DNA of 64,000 nt from the NCBI RefSeq assembly GCF_018917235.1, contig NZ_JAHLOF010000001.1, forward strand, positions 558,001 to 622,000, in the 5' to 3' direction. This stretch comes from Metaclostridioides mangenotii. Lineage in GTDB: Bacteria; Bacillota; Clostridia; Peptostreptococcales; Peptostreptococcaceae. A model generated the notes under the pieces. The model did no database searches. It worked only from the letters and a program-made list of their open reading frames with translations, and was not told where the DNA came from. Shown one piece after another: positions 1 to 9,599 of the stretch. Positions within the stretch are counted from its first letter, which is position 1; each line of letters starts with the position of its first letter. The position numbers and the translations under genes are program-made.

Positions 1-924
1 AATATACACTTTATCCGGCTTTTCATATTCCCTTTCATCAACTTTATTTATTGGAATAAGATTTACATGGCATAACATACCTTTAAGTAGCTTAGCTAGT
101 GCTTCAGCTTCTTTCTCAGAATCGTTTACGCCTTTTATCAAGGAGTACTCAAAAGTGATCCTTCTATTTGTCTTTTTAATATAGTAACGACAAGCCTTGA
201 TAATTTCATCAATAGTGTAAGTTTTTGCAACAGGCATTATATCTTTTCTAATACTATCATATGGCGAATGGAGAGATATTGCAAGATTTATCGGAATTTC
301 TAAATCAGCAAGATCATAAATCTTAGGTACAATACCACATGTTGATAAAGTTATATGTCTATACCCTAAATTTAATCCATTCTCTTCATTGACTATCTTT
401 AAGAATTTTTTTGAGTTTTCAAAATTATCTAGTGGTTCTCCACTTCCCATCATTACTATGTTAGAAACTCTCTTACCTGTATCTTTTTGAACCTGCAAAA
501 TCTGGTCTAAAATCTCCCAAGGTTCAAGATTTCTTACTAGACCGTCAATAGTAGATGCACAGAAATTACATCCCATCCTACACCCAACTTGATTAGATAC
601 ACATACTGTTATCCTATCTCCGTAGTCCATCATCACTGTTTCTATTATATTTCCGTCTGGCAATAAAAACAAATATTTTTTTGTACCGTCTATTTTAGAT
701 TCTAACTTTAATTCCTGCTCTAAAGTACCTATATAAGCACTTTTATCTAATTTTTCTCGTAAAGATTTGGGAATATTTTTCATATCCTCAAAGCTTTCTG
801 CACCCTTATAAATCCACGAAAAAATCTGACTTCCTCTAAATGGCTTCTCACCAATTTCTTTCATGTACTCTTTTATTTCATATTCAGTAAAATTTTTCAG
901 TGCTATTTTTTTCTCTTCCACCAC
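1..924 (-). CDS. rlmN: 23S rRNA (adenine2503-C2)-methyltransferase RlmN (partial, C-terminus off the window)
   Basis: Radical SAM enzyme that methylates C2 of A2503 in 23S rRNA (and A37 of some tRNAs in related bacteria). The reverse-strand translation runs from the window edge and shows the RlmN signature CRMGCNFCAS (4Fe-4S cysteines, C-x3-C-x2-C), the GEPLDNF stretch and SLHSPYD. The start is one of two consecutive GTG codons at 924 and 921; an in-frame stop lies just upstream and an AAGGT-like ribosome site lies in the last codons of rsmB, which ends 5 to 8 bases earlier, so the two are translationally close. The 3' end of the gene is outside the window. Identification is secure; only the exact GTG is uncertain. 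Confidence 0.93.
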   Translation of the reverse strand, partial: MVEEKKIALKNFTEYEIKEYMKEIGEKPFRGSQIFSWIYKGAESFEDMKNIPKSLREKLDKSAYIGTLEQELKLESKIDGTKKYLFLLPDGNIIETVMMDYGDRITVCVSNQVGCRMGCNFCASTIDGLVRNLEPWEILDQILQVQKDTGKRVSNIVMMGSGEPLDNFENSKKFLKIVNEENGLNLGYRHITLSTCGIVPKIYDLADLEIPINLAISLHSPYDSIRKDIMPVAKTYTIDEIIKACRYYIKKTNRRITFEYSLIKGVNDSEKEAEALAKLLKGMLCHVNLIPINKVDEREYEKPDKVYI

Positions 925-928
925 ATCA

Positions 929-2254
929 CTACCTTACTCTCACTAATTTTGCTATAAAAAATCCATCCATTCCATGTATATTTGGATAAATCTTTAATAC
1001 TCCACTGCTTTGCTCTTCCTTGTCTATATCTACTGAATCTATAGTATCTAACCTAAAATTGCTGTTATCCTTTAAAAATGCTTCTACAACATCTATATTT
1101 TCCTCATCCTGTATTGTACATGTACTATAAACAAGTGTACCACCAACTTTCACATATTTAGAAGAATTATCTAAGATATTCCTTTGAATTATTGGCAGCT
1201 CTTTTAAATCTACTTTTTCTTTATACTTTATTTCAGGTTTTCTTCTTACTATACCAAGACCTGAACAAGGTACATCTGTAAGTACATAGTCAAATTTTTC
1301 AACACTTTCTTCATCAAACTTAAGTGCATCATATTCTTCAATATCCACATTACTTAATCCCAATCGATCAACTGTAGATTTTATAAGTTTTAATTTATGT
1401 TTAAAAACATCTCTCGCAACTACTTTACCAGTATTTTTCATAACGGTTGCTATATGTGTAGTTTTCCCACCTGGAGCACTACATACATCAAGCACAAGAG
1501 AGTTTTCCTTAGGATTAATTGTTTTCCCTACTATCATAGAACTAATATCTTGAATTGTAAATAATCCTTGATTAAATAATTCATTATTTTCAATATTTTT
1601 TAAGTTTTTAACTTCTATTGCTTCTTCTATATTGTTTACTTTACTACATTCTATACCTAACTTAACTAGTTTTTCTATAAGCTCATCTCTACTAATTTTA
1701 ATGGTATTTACTCTTATGTAAATATTAGGTTTTTTACTGTTCTCTTCTAATAACTCTTCAGTAAAATCTATACCGAATCTTTCTATCCAAGATTCTATCA
1801 TCCATTGATTATATGAATATTTAATAGAAAGGGCTTTTGCTTTATCTTTTTCTTCGATATTTTTTATAGTTTCTTTGTTTCTAATTTCATTTCTCAAAAT
1901 AGCATTAACGAACCCTGATGATCTTTTATCGTATTTTTTGGCTAGCTTTACTGATTCGTCCACAGCTGCATAGTCAGAAATGCTATCTAAAAATAATATT
2001 TGATAGGTTCCCATTCTTATTATAGTCTTAACAAATGTAGACATTTTCTTTACTTTTATCTTTGAAAGTTTATTGATTATATAGTCTAGGTAGTATTTAT
2101 TCTCTACTACACCATAGATAAGTTCTGTAGCAAAACCACGTTCTGCATTTTTTATATCGATATTTTTGAAATGCTTATTAATTGAGATATTTGAATAATT
2201 TTTATTTGTTTCTATATCGCATATCACTTTAAATGCAAACTCTCTTGCGTTCAT
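929..2254 (-). CDS. rsmB: 16S rRNA (cytosine967-C5)-methyltransferase RsmB
   Basis: SAM-dependent m5C methyltransferase acting on 16S rRNA C967. At 441 residues it has the family's usual two-part build: an N-terminal NusB-like helical RNA-binding domain (about 1-130) and a Rossmann methyltransferase domain with the SAM motif DVCSAPGGKTTH (256-267). Both catalytic cysteines are present, in DVPCSG (C330) and YSTCT (C379). It sits between the yugP-like gene and rlmN, a gene order common in clostridia (priA-def-fmt-DUF116-yugP-rsmB-rlmN). A 68-bp hairpin separates it from the gene upstream. Confidence 0.95.
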   Translation of the reverse strand: MNAREFAFKVICDIETNKNYSNISINKHFKNIDIKNAERGFATELIYGVVENKYYLDYIINKLSKIKVKKMSTFVKTIIRMGTYQILFLDSISDYAAVDESVKLAKKYDKRSSGFVNAILRNEIRNKETIKNIEEKDKAKALSIKYSYNQWMIESWIERFGIDFTEELLEENSKKPNIYIRVNTIKISRDELIEKLVKLGIECSKVNNIEEAIEVKNLKNIENNELFNQGLFTIQDISSMIVGKTINPKENSLVLDVCSAPGGKTTHIATVMKNTGKVVARDVFKHKLKLIKSTVDRLGLSNVDIEEYDALKFDEESVEKFDYVLTDVPCSGLGIVRRKPEIKYKEKVDLKELPIIQRNILDNSSKYVKVGGTLVYSTCTIQDEENIDVVEAFLKDNSNFRLDTIDSVDIDKEEQSSGVLKIYPNIHGMDGFFIAKLVRVR

Positions 2255-2289
2255 AAATTTTTCTCCTCAAGTTTGTAAAAATAAATTAA

Positions 2290-2357
2290 GCTGAAAATAT
2301 CTCATAACTGACATTACGAGTTTATATACTCGCCAAAAGTAAATTGATATTTTCAGC
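2290..2357 (-). repeat. Stem-loop with perfect 12-bp arms upstream of rsmB
   Basis: Arms GCTGAAAATATC (2290-2301) and GATATTTTCAGC (2346-2357) are perfectly complementary. A second small stem, CGAGT/ACTCG (2317-2332), sits inside them with unpaired flanks of about 13-15 bases on each side. No T-run follows directly on the minus strand, so it is not a typical terminator. It lies in the 126-base gap between the yugP-like gene and rsmB and could be an mRNA processing or stabilising structure. Confidence 0.5.
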
Positions 2358-2380
2358 CTAAAATAATTGTAAATTTTCTA

Positions 2381-3064
2381 TTAATCGTTCCTTCTCTGTG
2401 CTATTAATACTAATCTAAGTAATTGTAGTGCTGCTGTTAATGCTGCTGCAACATAAGTAAGAGCCGCAGCTGTTAAAACTTTTCTACTTTGTCTCTTCTC
2501 ACCTTCATCTACTATCCCAAGAGTTGCTAGCTGTGTTACCGCCCTACTTGAAGCATTAAATTCAACTGGTAGAGTCACTAATTGGAACAAAACTGTTAAC
2601 GAAAAAAGAATTATACCAAATTTTAAAAACGGACCAGTTGTAATAAATCCTATTAATATCAAAATCCAAGAAATATTAGATGCAAAGTTAACCACCGGAA
2701 CTAATGAACTTCTAATATTTAATGGCACATATCCGCGGGCATGTTGTATAGCGTGACCACACTCATGAGCCGCAACTGAAATCGAAGTTATCGAATTACC
2801 ATAGTAAACATCTTGAGATAATCTCACAGTTTTTCTTCTAGGATCGTAGTGATCACTCAAATGTCCTCCTATTGGCTCAACGTTTACATTGTTTAAACCA
2901 TTTACACTAAGTATTCTTTTAGCTACTTGCTCCCCAGTATATCCACTGTAAGCACGCACTTTTAAATATTTATTAGTAGTTGAACTAACTTTAAATTGAG
3001 CATACATAGTGAATAGTAAAGCTGGTATTAATATAACCATTGTTGGGTCTAATCCATAATACAT
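2381..3064 (-). CDS. YugP-like neutral zinc metallopeptidase family membrane protein
   Basis: A 227-residue membrane protein of the YugP/neutral zinc metallopeptidase family (type 2). It has an N-terminal hydrophobic segment (about 5-22), the zinc-protease motif HECGH (100-104) and further hydrophobic segments at about 125-165 and 195-220. The substrate and physiological role of the family are not established. It lies between DUF116 and rsmB, in the same direction and probably the same operon as priA-def-fmt. Confidence 0.85.
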   Translation of the reverse strand: MYYGLDPTMVILIPALLFTMYAQFKVSSTTNKYLKVRAYSGYTGEQVAKRILSVNGLNNVNVEPIGGHLSDHYDPRRKTVRLSQDVYYGNSITSISVAAHECGHAIQHARGYVPLNIRSSLVPVVNFASNISWILILIGFITTGPFLKFGIILFSLTVLFQLVTLPVEFNASSRAVTQLATLGIVDEGEKRQSRKVLTAAALTYVAAALTAALQLLRLVLIAQRRND

Positions 3065-3109
3065 TTTTATAACACTCTCCTAATGAATTTTAATCGATAT
3101 TCACTGTGC

Positions 3110-3853
3110 TTAAAACCAAACGTTTCCCCTCAGAAACTTAATTGCATTTTCAACATCTTCTATATCTATACCAGTATTAAAACAAGGTCCATTTGGCCTT
3201 TTGTTAAATACCCCTAATACCGGCATTTTACTTACATCCTGAACACCTGATGTAAGATCTCTCTCACAAGCTACAGCAATAACTGCCTTTGGTTTATTAT
3301 CTACTATTATTTTTCTAGCCAAAGTACCTCCTGTAGCAACAAACACTTTTACATTTTGTTTATTTTTTAATTCAACTAAGTCATTTACACTACAAAGACC
3401 ACATCTATTGCAGTTATCTATATCATTAGTTATCTTTAATTTACATGAATTATTTTGAACACAGTGAGGTATAAGTATTATTATATCCTCTGCATCAAAA
3501 TTATATTTACCACTGTATATATATTCATTGTTGAGCTTGATATATACCCTTCTCATTTCATCTTTCGATATTTTAAGCATAGAAGCTATATATGTAACAA
3601 TAGGAAATAGTAAATTTACAATTTTAAAGTTGATTTTCATAATATTTGAGTTTACTTTTTTGTCCATTACAACGAAATAAGTGACAATCGTTGAAAAAAC
3701 AATAATTCCCACGATAGTAACGAATAAAGCTATAAGTAATTTTGAAAATATATCGTTGTAACTAGTCACAAATAAATCTACAACTCCTACAAGAACACCA
3801 AGTAATATAATTAGAATACATATACTTGCTGAGTATTTCTTTATCTCAGTCAT
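3110..3853 (-). CDS. DUF116 domain protein
   Basis: A 247-residue protein with two N-terminal transmembrane segments (about 10-30 and 40-62) followed by a soluble, cysteine-rich domain. Cysteines occur in a CxxNSC arrangement, then CNRCGLC, then VACERD and GPCFNTG, the pattern of DUF116, a family of unknown function often linked to metal or Fe-S binding. It ends 8 bases before the fmt start reading upstream. The function is unknown; the link to the fmt/def operon is positional only. Confidence 0.85.
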   Translation of the reverse strand: MTEIKKYSASICILIILLGVLVGVVDLFVTSYNDIFSKLLIALFVTIVGIIVFSTIVTYFVVMDKKVNSNIMKINFKIVNLLFPIVTYIASMLKISKDEMRRVYIKLNNEYIYSGKYNFDAEDIIILIPHCVQNNSCKLKITNDIDNCNRCGLCSVNDLVELKNKQNVKVFVATGGTLARKIIVDNKPKAVIAVACERDLTSGVQDVSKMPVLGVFNKRPNGPCFNTGIDIEDVENAIKFLRGNVWF

Positions 3854-3861
3854 AATCTCAC

Positions 3862-4791
3862 CTAGTCTAACACTACCCCAGTTTTTATTGTGTTACCTTT
3901 TATATATTCTCCAACTAATACTCTCTTTTTATTTGGCATTTGAATCTCTTCTAAAAGTATAATTTTATCCTTAGTACAGACTTTTATACCGTCTTTATTA
4001 ACCTCAATTATCGTTCCAGGCTCTTTTGTACTGTCTTCTACAGTGATTTTAGTCTTCCAAACTTTCATCGTCTCGCCATCATAATTCGTATAAGCACTAG
4101 GCCAAGGATTCACCCCTCTTACTAAATTGTGTATTTCTTTAGCAGATTTAGAAAAATCTATTTTACCTAAGCTTTTATCCATTATTGGAGCATAAGATGA
4201 CTCAGAATCTACTTGCTTAGCTCTCGGAGCATTGCCACTTTCTATCATATTTACTGTATCTTTAAGTAAGTCTGCTCCCAGGTACATTATCTTATCATGT
4301 AACTCGCCAGCAGTAATCTCATCATTTAAATCTATTTCTTTTTGTAAAATTATATCTCCTGTATCTAACCCTTCATCCATGTACATAGTAGAGACTCCAG
4401 TTTTTTCTTCTCCATTTATTATTACCCAGTTAATTGGTGCAGATCCTCTGTATTTTGGTAGTAGAGAAACGTGTACATTAACACATCCGTATTTAGGGAT
4501 TTCTAATATCTCTTTTGGAAGTATTTGTCCATAAGCTACTACTATAATCAGATCCGGAGATAATACTCTTATCTCATTTATAAAATCCTCATCTCTAGCT
4601 CTCTTTGGCTGATAAACATTTATATCGTTCTTTACTGCAATCTCCTTTACAGGTGGCATAGCTAGTTTTTTCCCTCTACCTTTGGGTTTATCCGTACGAG
4701 TTACAACACCTACAATTTCGTGATTTTCTTCTATCAATTTTTCTAAACATGGGACTGCTATTTCTGGTGTTCCCATAAAAACAATCTTCAT
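3862..4791 (-). CDS. fmt: Methionyl-tRNA formyltransferase
   Basis: Transfers a formyl group from 10-formyltetrahydrofolate to Met-tRNAfMet for initiation. It is 309 residues, the usual length. The N-terminal formyltransferase domain begins MKIVFMGTPE and carries the catalytic region NVHVSLLPKYRGSAPINW with Asn, His and the downstream Asp (GLDTGD). The C-terminal domain (about 205-305) binds tRNA. It lies 15 bases downstream of def, the gene for the enzyme that later removes the formyl group. Confidence 0.96.
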   Translation of the reverse strand: MKIVFMGTPEIAVPCLEKLIEENHEIVGVVTRTDKPKGRGKKLAMPPVKEIAVKNDINVYQPKRARDEDFINEIRVLSPDLIIVVAYGQILPKEILEIPKYGCVNVHVSLLPKYRGSAPINWVIINGEEKTGVSTMYMDEGLDTGDIILQKEIDLNDEITAGELHDKIMYLGADLLKDTVNMIESGNAPRAKQVDSESSYAPIMDKSLGKIDFSKSAKEIHNLVRGVNPWPSAYTNYDGETMKVWKTKITVEDSTKEPGTIIEVNKDGIKVCTKDKIILLEEIQMPNKKRVLVGEYIKGNTIKTGVVLD

Positions 4792-4806
4792 AAATATCAG
4801 CTCCTA

Positions 4807-5247
4807 TTATTTTTCTATTTTATCTACAAATAAGACTCCTTCTAAATGGTCCGTCTCATGACAGAACGCCCTTGCTAAGAAGTCTTCAGCTTCGTACTCA
4901 ACTTCGACTCCATCTCTATTAAGCCCTCTCACCTTAACATAGTTAGGTCTTTTAACTTCTCCTGATTCTCCATCAACACTTAAACATCCTTCAGAATCAA
5001 TTTGTTCACCTGAAAACTCAATTATTTCAGGATTTATTAGTTCTATAAGGCCTTCTCCTATATCAATAACAATTATTCTTTTTAGAATCCCAACTTGTGG
5101 TGCCGCCAGACCTACACCCTCAGCTTCATACATTGTTTCTGCCATATCATCTAATAATTGTATTATTCTATCATCTATTTTTTCAACTTTTCTAGATTTT
5201 TTCCTTAGTACTTCTTCTCCTATTTGCGCAATTCTTCTAAGTGCCAT
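4807..5247 (-). CDS. def: Peptide deformylase
   Basis: Metalloenzyme that removes the N-formyl group from nascent proteins. All three family motifs are visible in 146 residues: [10 protein letters not shown] (motif 1), EGCLSV (motif 2, metal Cys) and HETDHLEG (motif 3, two metal His and catalytic Glu). The short length fits type 1B (Gram-positive, clostridial) enzymes. A strong GAGGAGGAAG ribosome site precedes the ATG. It is followed by fmt in the same direction. Confidence 0.96.
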   Translation of the reverse strand: MALRRIAQIGEEVLRKKSRKVEKIDDRIIQLLDDMAETMYEAEGVGLAAPQVGILKRIIVIDIGEGLIELINPEIIEFSGEQIDSEGCLSVDGESGEVKRPNYVKVRGLNRDGVEVEYEAEDFLARAFCHETDHLEGVLFVDKIEK

Positions 5248-5377
5248 CTTTCTTCCTCCTCTAAACTATATATAAAGTCGCTACATGTTTTTAAACACTT
5301 CAGCTCTAATTTTAAATAAAATTTATAAATAACTAAATATAATTAATTTAGCTATTAAATATACCACTACATAACTT

Positions 5378-7867
5378 TTATAGTATTGTATTTGGATTTA
5401 TGTCAATTGAAACATTTACTTTTTTATCAAAGACAAAATCTCTCTTTGTAATGCATATATACTTTATTATACCCTTTAACAGATTAATTTCAATATTGTC
5501 ATCTTTAAATAATATCTGCCATCTGTAATTTTGCTTAATTTTCGATATAGAACACGGATTTGGTCCTAATATAAAATCAAATTTATCTATGCCTCTTTCT
5601 TTTAGTAAATATACCAGCGAACTGTGTAAATTGTCGATACCCTTTTTTACAACAACTTCATTTTCACCGCTTACGACCACTCTCATCATATTACTGAAAG
5701 GTGTGTATCCAAATGCTTTTCTTATTTTTACTTCATCATTATAAAAACTTTCATAATCGTAGTTAATTGCATGTCTTATAGCGTAATGATCTGTATCATA
5801 AGTCTGAAGCACCACTTTTCCTTCTTTGTCTGACCTACCTGCCCTTCCTGAAACCTGTGTTATTAATTGAAAAGTAGTTTCAAAACTTTTAAAATCAGGA
5901 AAGTTTAAAATCATATCAGCAGATAAAATACCAACAAGGGTTACATTTTCAAAATCAAGACCCTTACTTAACATCTGAGTGCCAATTAATATATCCGCTT
6001 CCTTATCTTTGAATTTGTTCAGCATCTTTTCAAGTGAACCCTTTTTAGACGTAGTATCTTTGTCCATTCTAAGAGTTTTCACATCTGGTAGAATCGTTTT
6101 TAACTCTTCTTCTATCTTTTGTGTACCTGTTCCAAAAGGTTTTATATTCTCATTTCCGCACTCTGGGCATGTCTTAGGAATAGCAGTTTCGTAACCACAA
6201 TAATGACATACTCCTGAATTATTATACTTGTGATAAGTCAAAGATATATCACAGTCATTACACTTAAAAACGTATCCACATTTTCTACAAGACACAAAAT
6301 TAGCATACCCTCTTCTATTTAAAAATAATATCGCCTGATTACCATTTCTTATAGTTTTTTTAAGTTCACTTATAAGCTCATTACTAAATATACTTGTATT
6401 TCCAGCATCTAGCTCTTTCTTCATATCAACTACACCTATTTTAGGAAGAGGCTTATTGTTTGCTCTATTGTTTATTTCAATTAAATTGTATTCTCCTGAC
6501 TTTGCTCTGTAATACTCCTCAACAGATGGCGTAGCAGACCCAAGTACTAAAGTAACATTATTTTTTATAGACATATACCTAGCAACTTCTATAGCACTAA
6601 ATTTGGGATTGTTCTCAGCTTTATATGAAGTTTCATGAAATTCATCTATAATAATCGCTCCTAAATTATCAAAAGGTGCGAACAATGCAGATCTAGCTCC
6701 TATAAGTATTCTTACTTTACCAGCTTTTATAGCTTTGTATACATCGTGCCTCTCACCTTCAGATAACTTACTATGGTAAACTCCTACGATAGGACCAAAT
6801 CTGTTTTTTAATCTTGCTATTGTCTGAGGTGTTAAAGATATCTCAGGAACTAGTAATATACTGCTTAGACCTTGGCTGAGTGCATGGTCTATTATTTCCA
6901 TATATACTTCTGTTTTTCCACTTCCGGTTATTCCATGGATTAAGTAAGGTTTTTTATCATCAACAAACATCTCAGACGTAACTTTATTTACAGCATTTAG
7001 TTGTTCTTCATTTAAGTCAACTCTCTTGTGCTCTGATTTGAAATTAAAGTCAGGCTCCCTATAATAAGGCTTGAATTCTAATTTTAAAATTCCTTTTGTC
7101 CCTAATGTACTTATACTCTGTCTTGATACCCCGAGTAAGTCTATTAAATCATTTATCTCTACATCATCATTGTCACTTAAAAAATCAATTATCTTCTTCT
7201 GACTTTTTCCTATTCTTAGTTTGTTAGCTTCAGTATATTCATCAAGTTCATCATATTTGAAACAAAGCGATGCGTAGCATACCTTTTTTTCATTTTCTCT
7301 GTCATCATATTCCCAGATTAGTTTTATATACTCCTTTTTTTCAAGCCTATTTATTACGTTATTTATATTTTGTATATAGTTTAACTTATCGACCTTGACT
7401 TTTCCTTTACTATAAAATAGTTTTTTTACTATTTCTCTTTCGTCTTGTTTTAATTCTGCTAAAATTTCTTTCTCGAGGCTCGTTCCGATATATTTTAATT
7501 TATCTCCTCTTATGATAACCTTATAATTGTCAAGCTTATACCCCTTAGGATATATTAAGTTTATACAATCTATATAAGTGCACAAATATCTGTTTTTCAT
7601 CCAGGTAACTAACTCTATATCTTCTTCTCTAAATATAGGACTTTCATCTAGTATTTCAACAATATCCTTAACTTTGAAACCTTCATCAAATTTATCAATT
7701 AGTTTGAAAACAAATGCTTCTACAGGTTTATTCCCTCTACCAAATGGAACAAGTACTCTGTGACCTACTTCTATTTTGCCATCAAAATAATCAGGGATTT
7801 GATATGTAAAAAGGTTATCAGTGTACGTAGAATTACTTCTAACAACAACCTCAACGTAACTAGCCAA
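5378..7867 (-). CDS. priA: Primosomal protein N' (replication restart helicase PriA)
   Basis: A 3'-5' superfamily 2 helicase that rebuilds replication forks away from oriC. At 829 residues it has the N-terminal DNA-binding domain (1-105), a winged-helix region, Walker A GITGSGKTE (312-320), the DExH box DEFH (408-411; the usual PriA form is DEEH), SAT-type motif GSATPS (443-448), and eight zinc-binding cysteines between 527 and 570. The start is TTG with GGAGAGGG upstream. It heads the priA-def-fmt-DUF116-yugP-rsmB-rlmN run, with a terminator before it that separates it from coaBC. Confidence 0.96.
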   Translation of the reverse strand: MASYVEVVVRSNSTYTDNLFTYQIPDYFDGKIEVGHRVLVPFGRGNKPVEAFVFKLIDKFDEGFKVKDIVEILDESPIFREEDIELVTWMKNRYLCTYIDCINLIYPKGYKLDNYKVIIRGDKLKYIGTSLEKEILAELKQDEREIVKKLFYSKGKVKVDKLNYIQNINNVINRLEKKEYIKLIWEYDDRENEKKVCYASLCFKYDELDEYTEANKLRIGKSQKKIIDFLSDNDDVEINDLIDLLGVSRQSISTLGTKGILKLEFKPYYREPDFNFKSEHKRVDLNEEQLNAVNKVTSEMFVDDKKPYLIHGITGSGKTEVYMEIIDHALSQGLSSILLVPEISLTPQTIARLKNRFGPIVGVYHSKLSEGERHDVYKAIKAGKVRILIGARSALFAPFDNLGAIIIDEFHETSYKAENNPKFSAIEVARYMSIKNNVTLVLGSATPSVEEYYRAKSGEYNLIEINNRANNKPLPKIGVVDMKKELDAGNTSIFSNELISELKKTIRNGNQAILFLNRRGYANFVSCRKCGYVFKCNDCDISLTYHKYNNSGVCHYCGYETAIPKTCPECGNENIKPFGTGTQKIEEELKTILPDVKTLRMDKDTTSKKGSLEKMLNKFKDKEADILIGTQMLSKGLDFENVTLVGILSADMILNFPDFKSFETTFQLITQVSGRAGRSDKEGKVVLQTYDTDHYAIRHAINYDYESFYNDEVKIRKAFGYTPFSNMMRVVVSGENEVVVKKGIDNLHSSLVYLLKERGIDKFDFILGPNPCSISKIKQNYRWQILFKDDNIEINLLKGIIKYICITKRDFVFDKKVNVSIDINPNTIL

Positions 7868-8078
7868 TTCTAATCCCTCTCCTTATACCTTTTTTATACC
7901 TAGTATTTATTTTACACCAAAAAAAGTAATCTATCTATGTATAGGCATATTTATTTTACCTAAAAAGACAGTTTGCAATATATTTTAAATATTATTGCCG
8001 CATTTTTAAATAAAAATCTTATAATTCATTGACCTTTAATTCCAAAAGCATATTTCTTGATATCTCCTAATAGAACAT

Positions 8079-8118
8079 AAAAAAGCGATATAAATTCTTA
8101 AGTTGGAATTTATACCGC
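8079..8118 (-). terminator. Intrinsic terminator after coaBC
   Basis: On the minus strand a 13-bp stem (8106-8118 with 8085-8097, one G-T wobble) is followed by TTTTTT. It ends the yicC-gmk-rpoZ-coaBC transcript and implies a separate promoter for priA in the remaining 210-base gap, where I could not fix a convincing -35/-10 pair. Confidence 0.85.
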
Positions 8119-8135
8119 ACAAATTTATTGCATAT

Positions 8136-9329
8136 CTATAAAATATTTTTTACTTTATCTAAAATTATATTTGCAACTTCCTCTTTTTTCATCTTGGGAT
8201 ATTCTTCTATGCTACCTTTTTTATCTATTATCTTAACTATATTAGTATCAGCTTTAAAACCAGCACCTTTTTGAGTTAAATCGTTGGCTACAATAAAATC
8301 TAGATTCTTTTTAGTTATTTTACCCTTAGCGTGCTCAATTAAGTCGTTAGTCTCAGCTGCAAATGCAACTAAAACCTTGTCTTTCTTATTTTTTCCTATT
8401 TCGTATGCGATATCTTTATTTCTCCCTAAATTTATAACTAGATCATTGTCGCTTTTTTTTATTTTTTTATCTGAGTATTCATTTGGTCTATAATCAGCCA
8501 CAGCAGCACTTTGAATAAATACTCTATTTTCATCGAAATTATCTACCATAGCTTCATATAATTCATCAGCTGATTCGATTTGGACATATTTTGATAGCCC
8601 GGTTGGAACTTTTAGATTTGTGGGACCTGATATTAAAGTTACATCAGCACCTCTTTTAGCCGCTTCTGATGCTATTGAGTAACCCATCTTACCAGTAGAT
8701 CTATTCGATAAGAATCTTACCGGATCTATTCTCTCTACTGTAGGACCAGCAGTAACGACAATCTTTTGACCTTTTAGATCCTGCTCTACATTTAATAAAT
8801 CTACAATCCTATCTAAAATAGTATCGACATTGGCAAGTTTACCTGCTCCTATATCTCCACATGCTAATCTTCCGCTATCTGGCTCCACAAAATTGTATCC
8901 ACGACTTTGTAAAAACTCTATATTATTTTGTACAATAACATTTTCGTACATATTTGTATTCATAGCTGGAGCTATTAAAACTGGTGCTTTTGTTGCCATA
9001 ACTGTAGTTGTAAGCATATCATCAGATATACCGTTTGCGATTTTTCCTATTATATTTGCAGTTGCTGGAACTATCAAAAATAAATCGGCTTTTTTAGCTA
9101 AAGATATATGTTCAACATCCCAAGTCTTTGGTTCTACGAACATATCTGATACTACATAGTTTTGGCTTAACGACTGAAACGTCAATGGCGAAACAAACTC
9201 CGCAGCAGCTTTCGTCATTATTACGTGAACATTTAAACCTATTTTTTTTAGTTTACTTACTAGATCACATGCTTTATATACTGCAATACCACCGCTTACT
9301 CCTAAAACAACAGTCTTACCATTTAACAT
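8136..9329 (-). CDS. coaBC: Bifunctional phosphopantothenoylcysteine decarboxylase/synthase CoaBC
   Basis: Converts 4'-phosphopantothenate plus cysteine to 4'-phosphopantetheine in coenzyme A synthesis. The N-terminal flavin decarboxylase half (about 1-185) starts KTVVLGVSGGIAVYKA and has PAMNTNMYEN and the active-site loop around SGRLACGD. The C-terminal CTP-dependent synthase half (about 188-395) begins GQKIVVTAGPTVERIDPVR and has the SNRSTGKMG nucleotide loop. It is 397 residues, normal for the fusion. The start lies one base after the rpoZ stop codon. Confidence 0.96.
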   Translation of the reverse strand: MLNGKTVVLGVSGGIAVYKACDLVSKLKKIGLNVHVIMTKAAAEFVSPLTFQSLSQNYVVSDMFVEPKTWDVEHISLAKKADLFLIVPATANIIGKIANGISDDMLTTTVMATKAPVLIAPAMNTNMYENVIVQNNIEFLQSRGYNFVEPDSGRLACGDIGAGKLANVDTILDRIVDLLNVEQDLKGQKIVVTAGPTVERIDPVRFLSNRSTGKMGYSIASEAAKRGADVTLISGPTNLKVPTGLSKYVQIESADELYEAMVDNFDENRVFIQSAAVADYRPNEYSDKKIKKSDNDLVINLGRNKDIAYEIGKNKKDKVLVAFAAETNDLIEHAKGKITKKNLDFIVANDLTQKGAGFKADTNIVKIIDKKGSIEEYPKMKKEEVANIILDKVKNIL

Positions 9330-9330
9330 A

Positions 9331-9597
9331 TTACTCTTCTTCCCTTAAATGTTGATGTTGTTCTTCGTAATGTCTAGCTTCTTCTATTTCAATTTCTTCT
9401 TCAGTTAGTAATCTGTAAGTCATAAGTCCGTCGGCAACTTCTCTTGTAGCTACGCTTACTGGCTTTTCTCTATCTTTTGTCGGTACAAGCGGCTCTGCAC
9501 CGTCGATTAAATTTCTAGATCTCTTTGCTACTGTTCCCACTAAGAAATATCTATTGTCAATTCTCTCAAGAACTTCGTTGATAGATGGTTTTAACAT
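9331..9597 (-). CDS. rpoZ: RNA polymerase omega subunit
   Basis: Small subunit that helps assemble RNA polymerase around the beta' subunit. It is 88 residues and begins MLKPSINEVLERIDNRYFLV, a typical clostridial omega start, with RSRNLIDGAEPL in the conserved core and an acidic, His-rich tail. It is tightly packed between gmk (2-base gap) and coaBC (1-base gap), the usual order. Confidence 0.95.
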   Translation of the reverse strand: MLKPSINEVLERIDNRYFLVGTVAKRSRNLIDGAEPLVPTKDREKPVSVATREVADGLMTYRLLTEEEIEIEEARHYEEQHQHLREEE

Positions 9598-9599
9598 AA

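Noticed and set aside
408..411. DEFH in PriA as a defective helicase motif (residues 408-411 of the protein encoded at 5378-7867)
   Set aside because: The third position of DExH boxes varies; Asp, Glu and His are all kept and the other helicase motifs are intact.
5979..9355. Several plus-strand frames of 60-110 residues opposite priA and coaBC
   Set aside because: They are the complementary shadow of well-identified genes, Ser/Leu-rich as expected for reverse strands, and lack ribosome sites.
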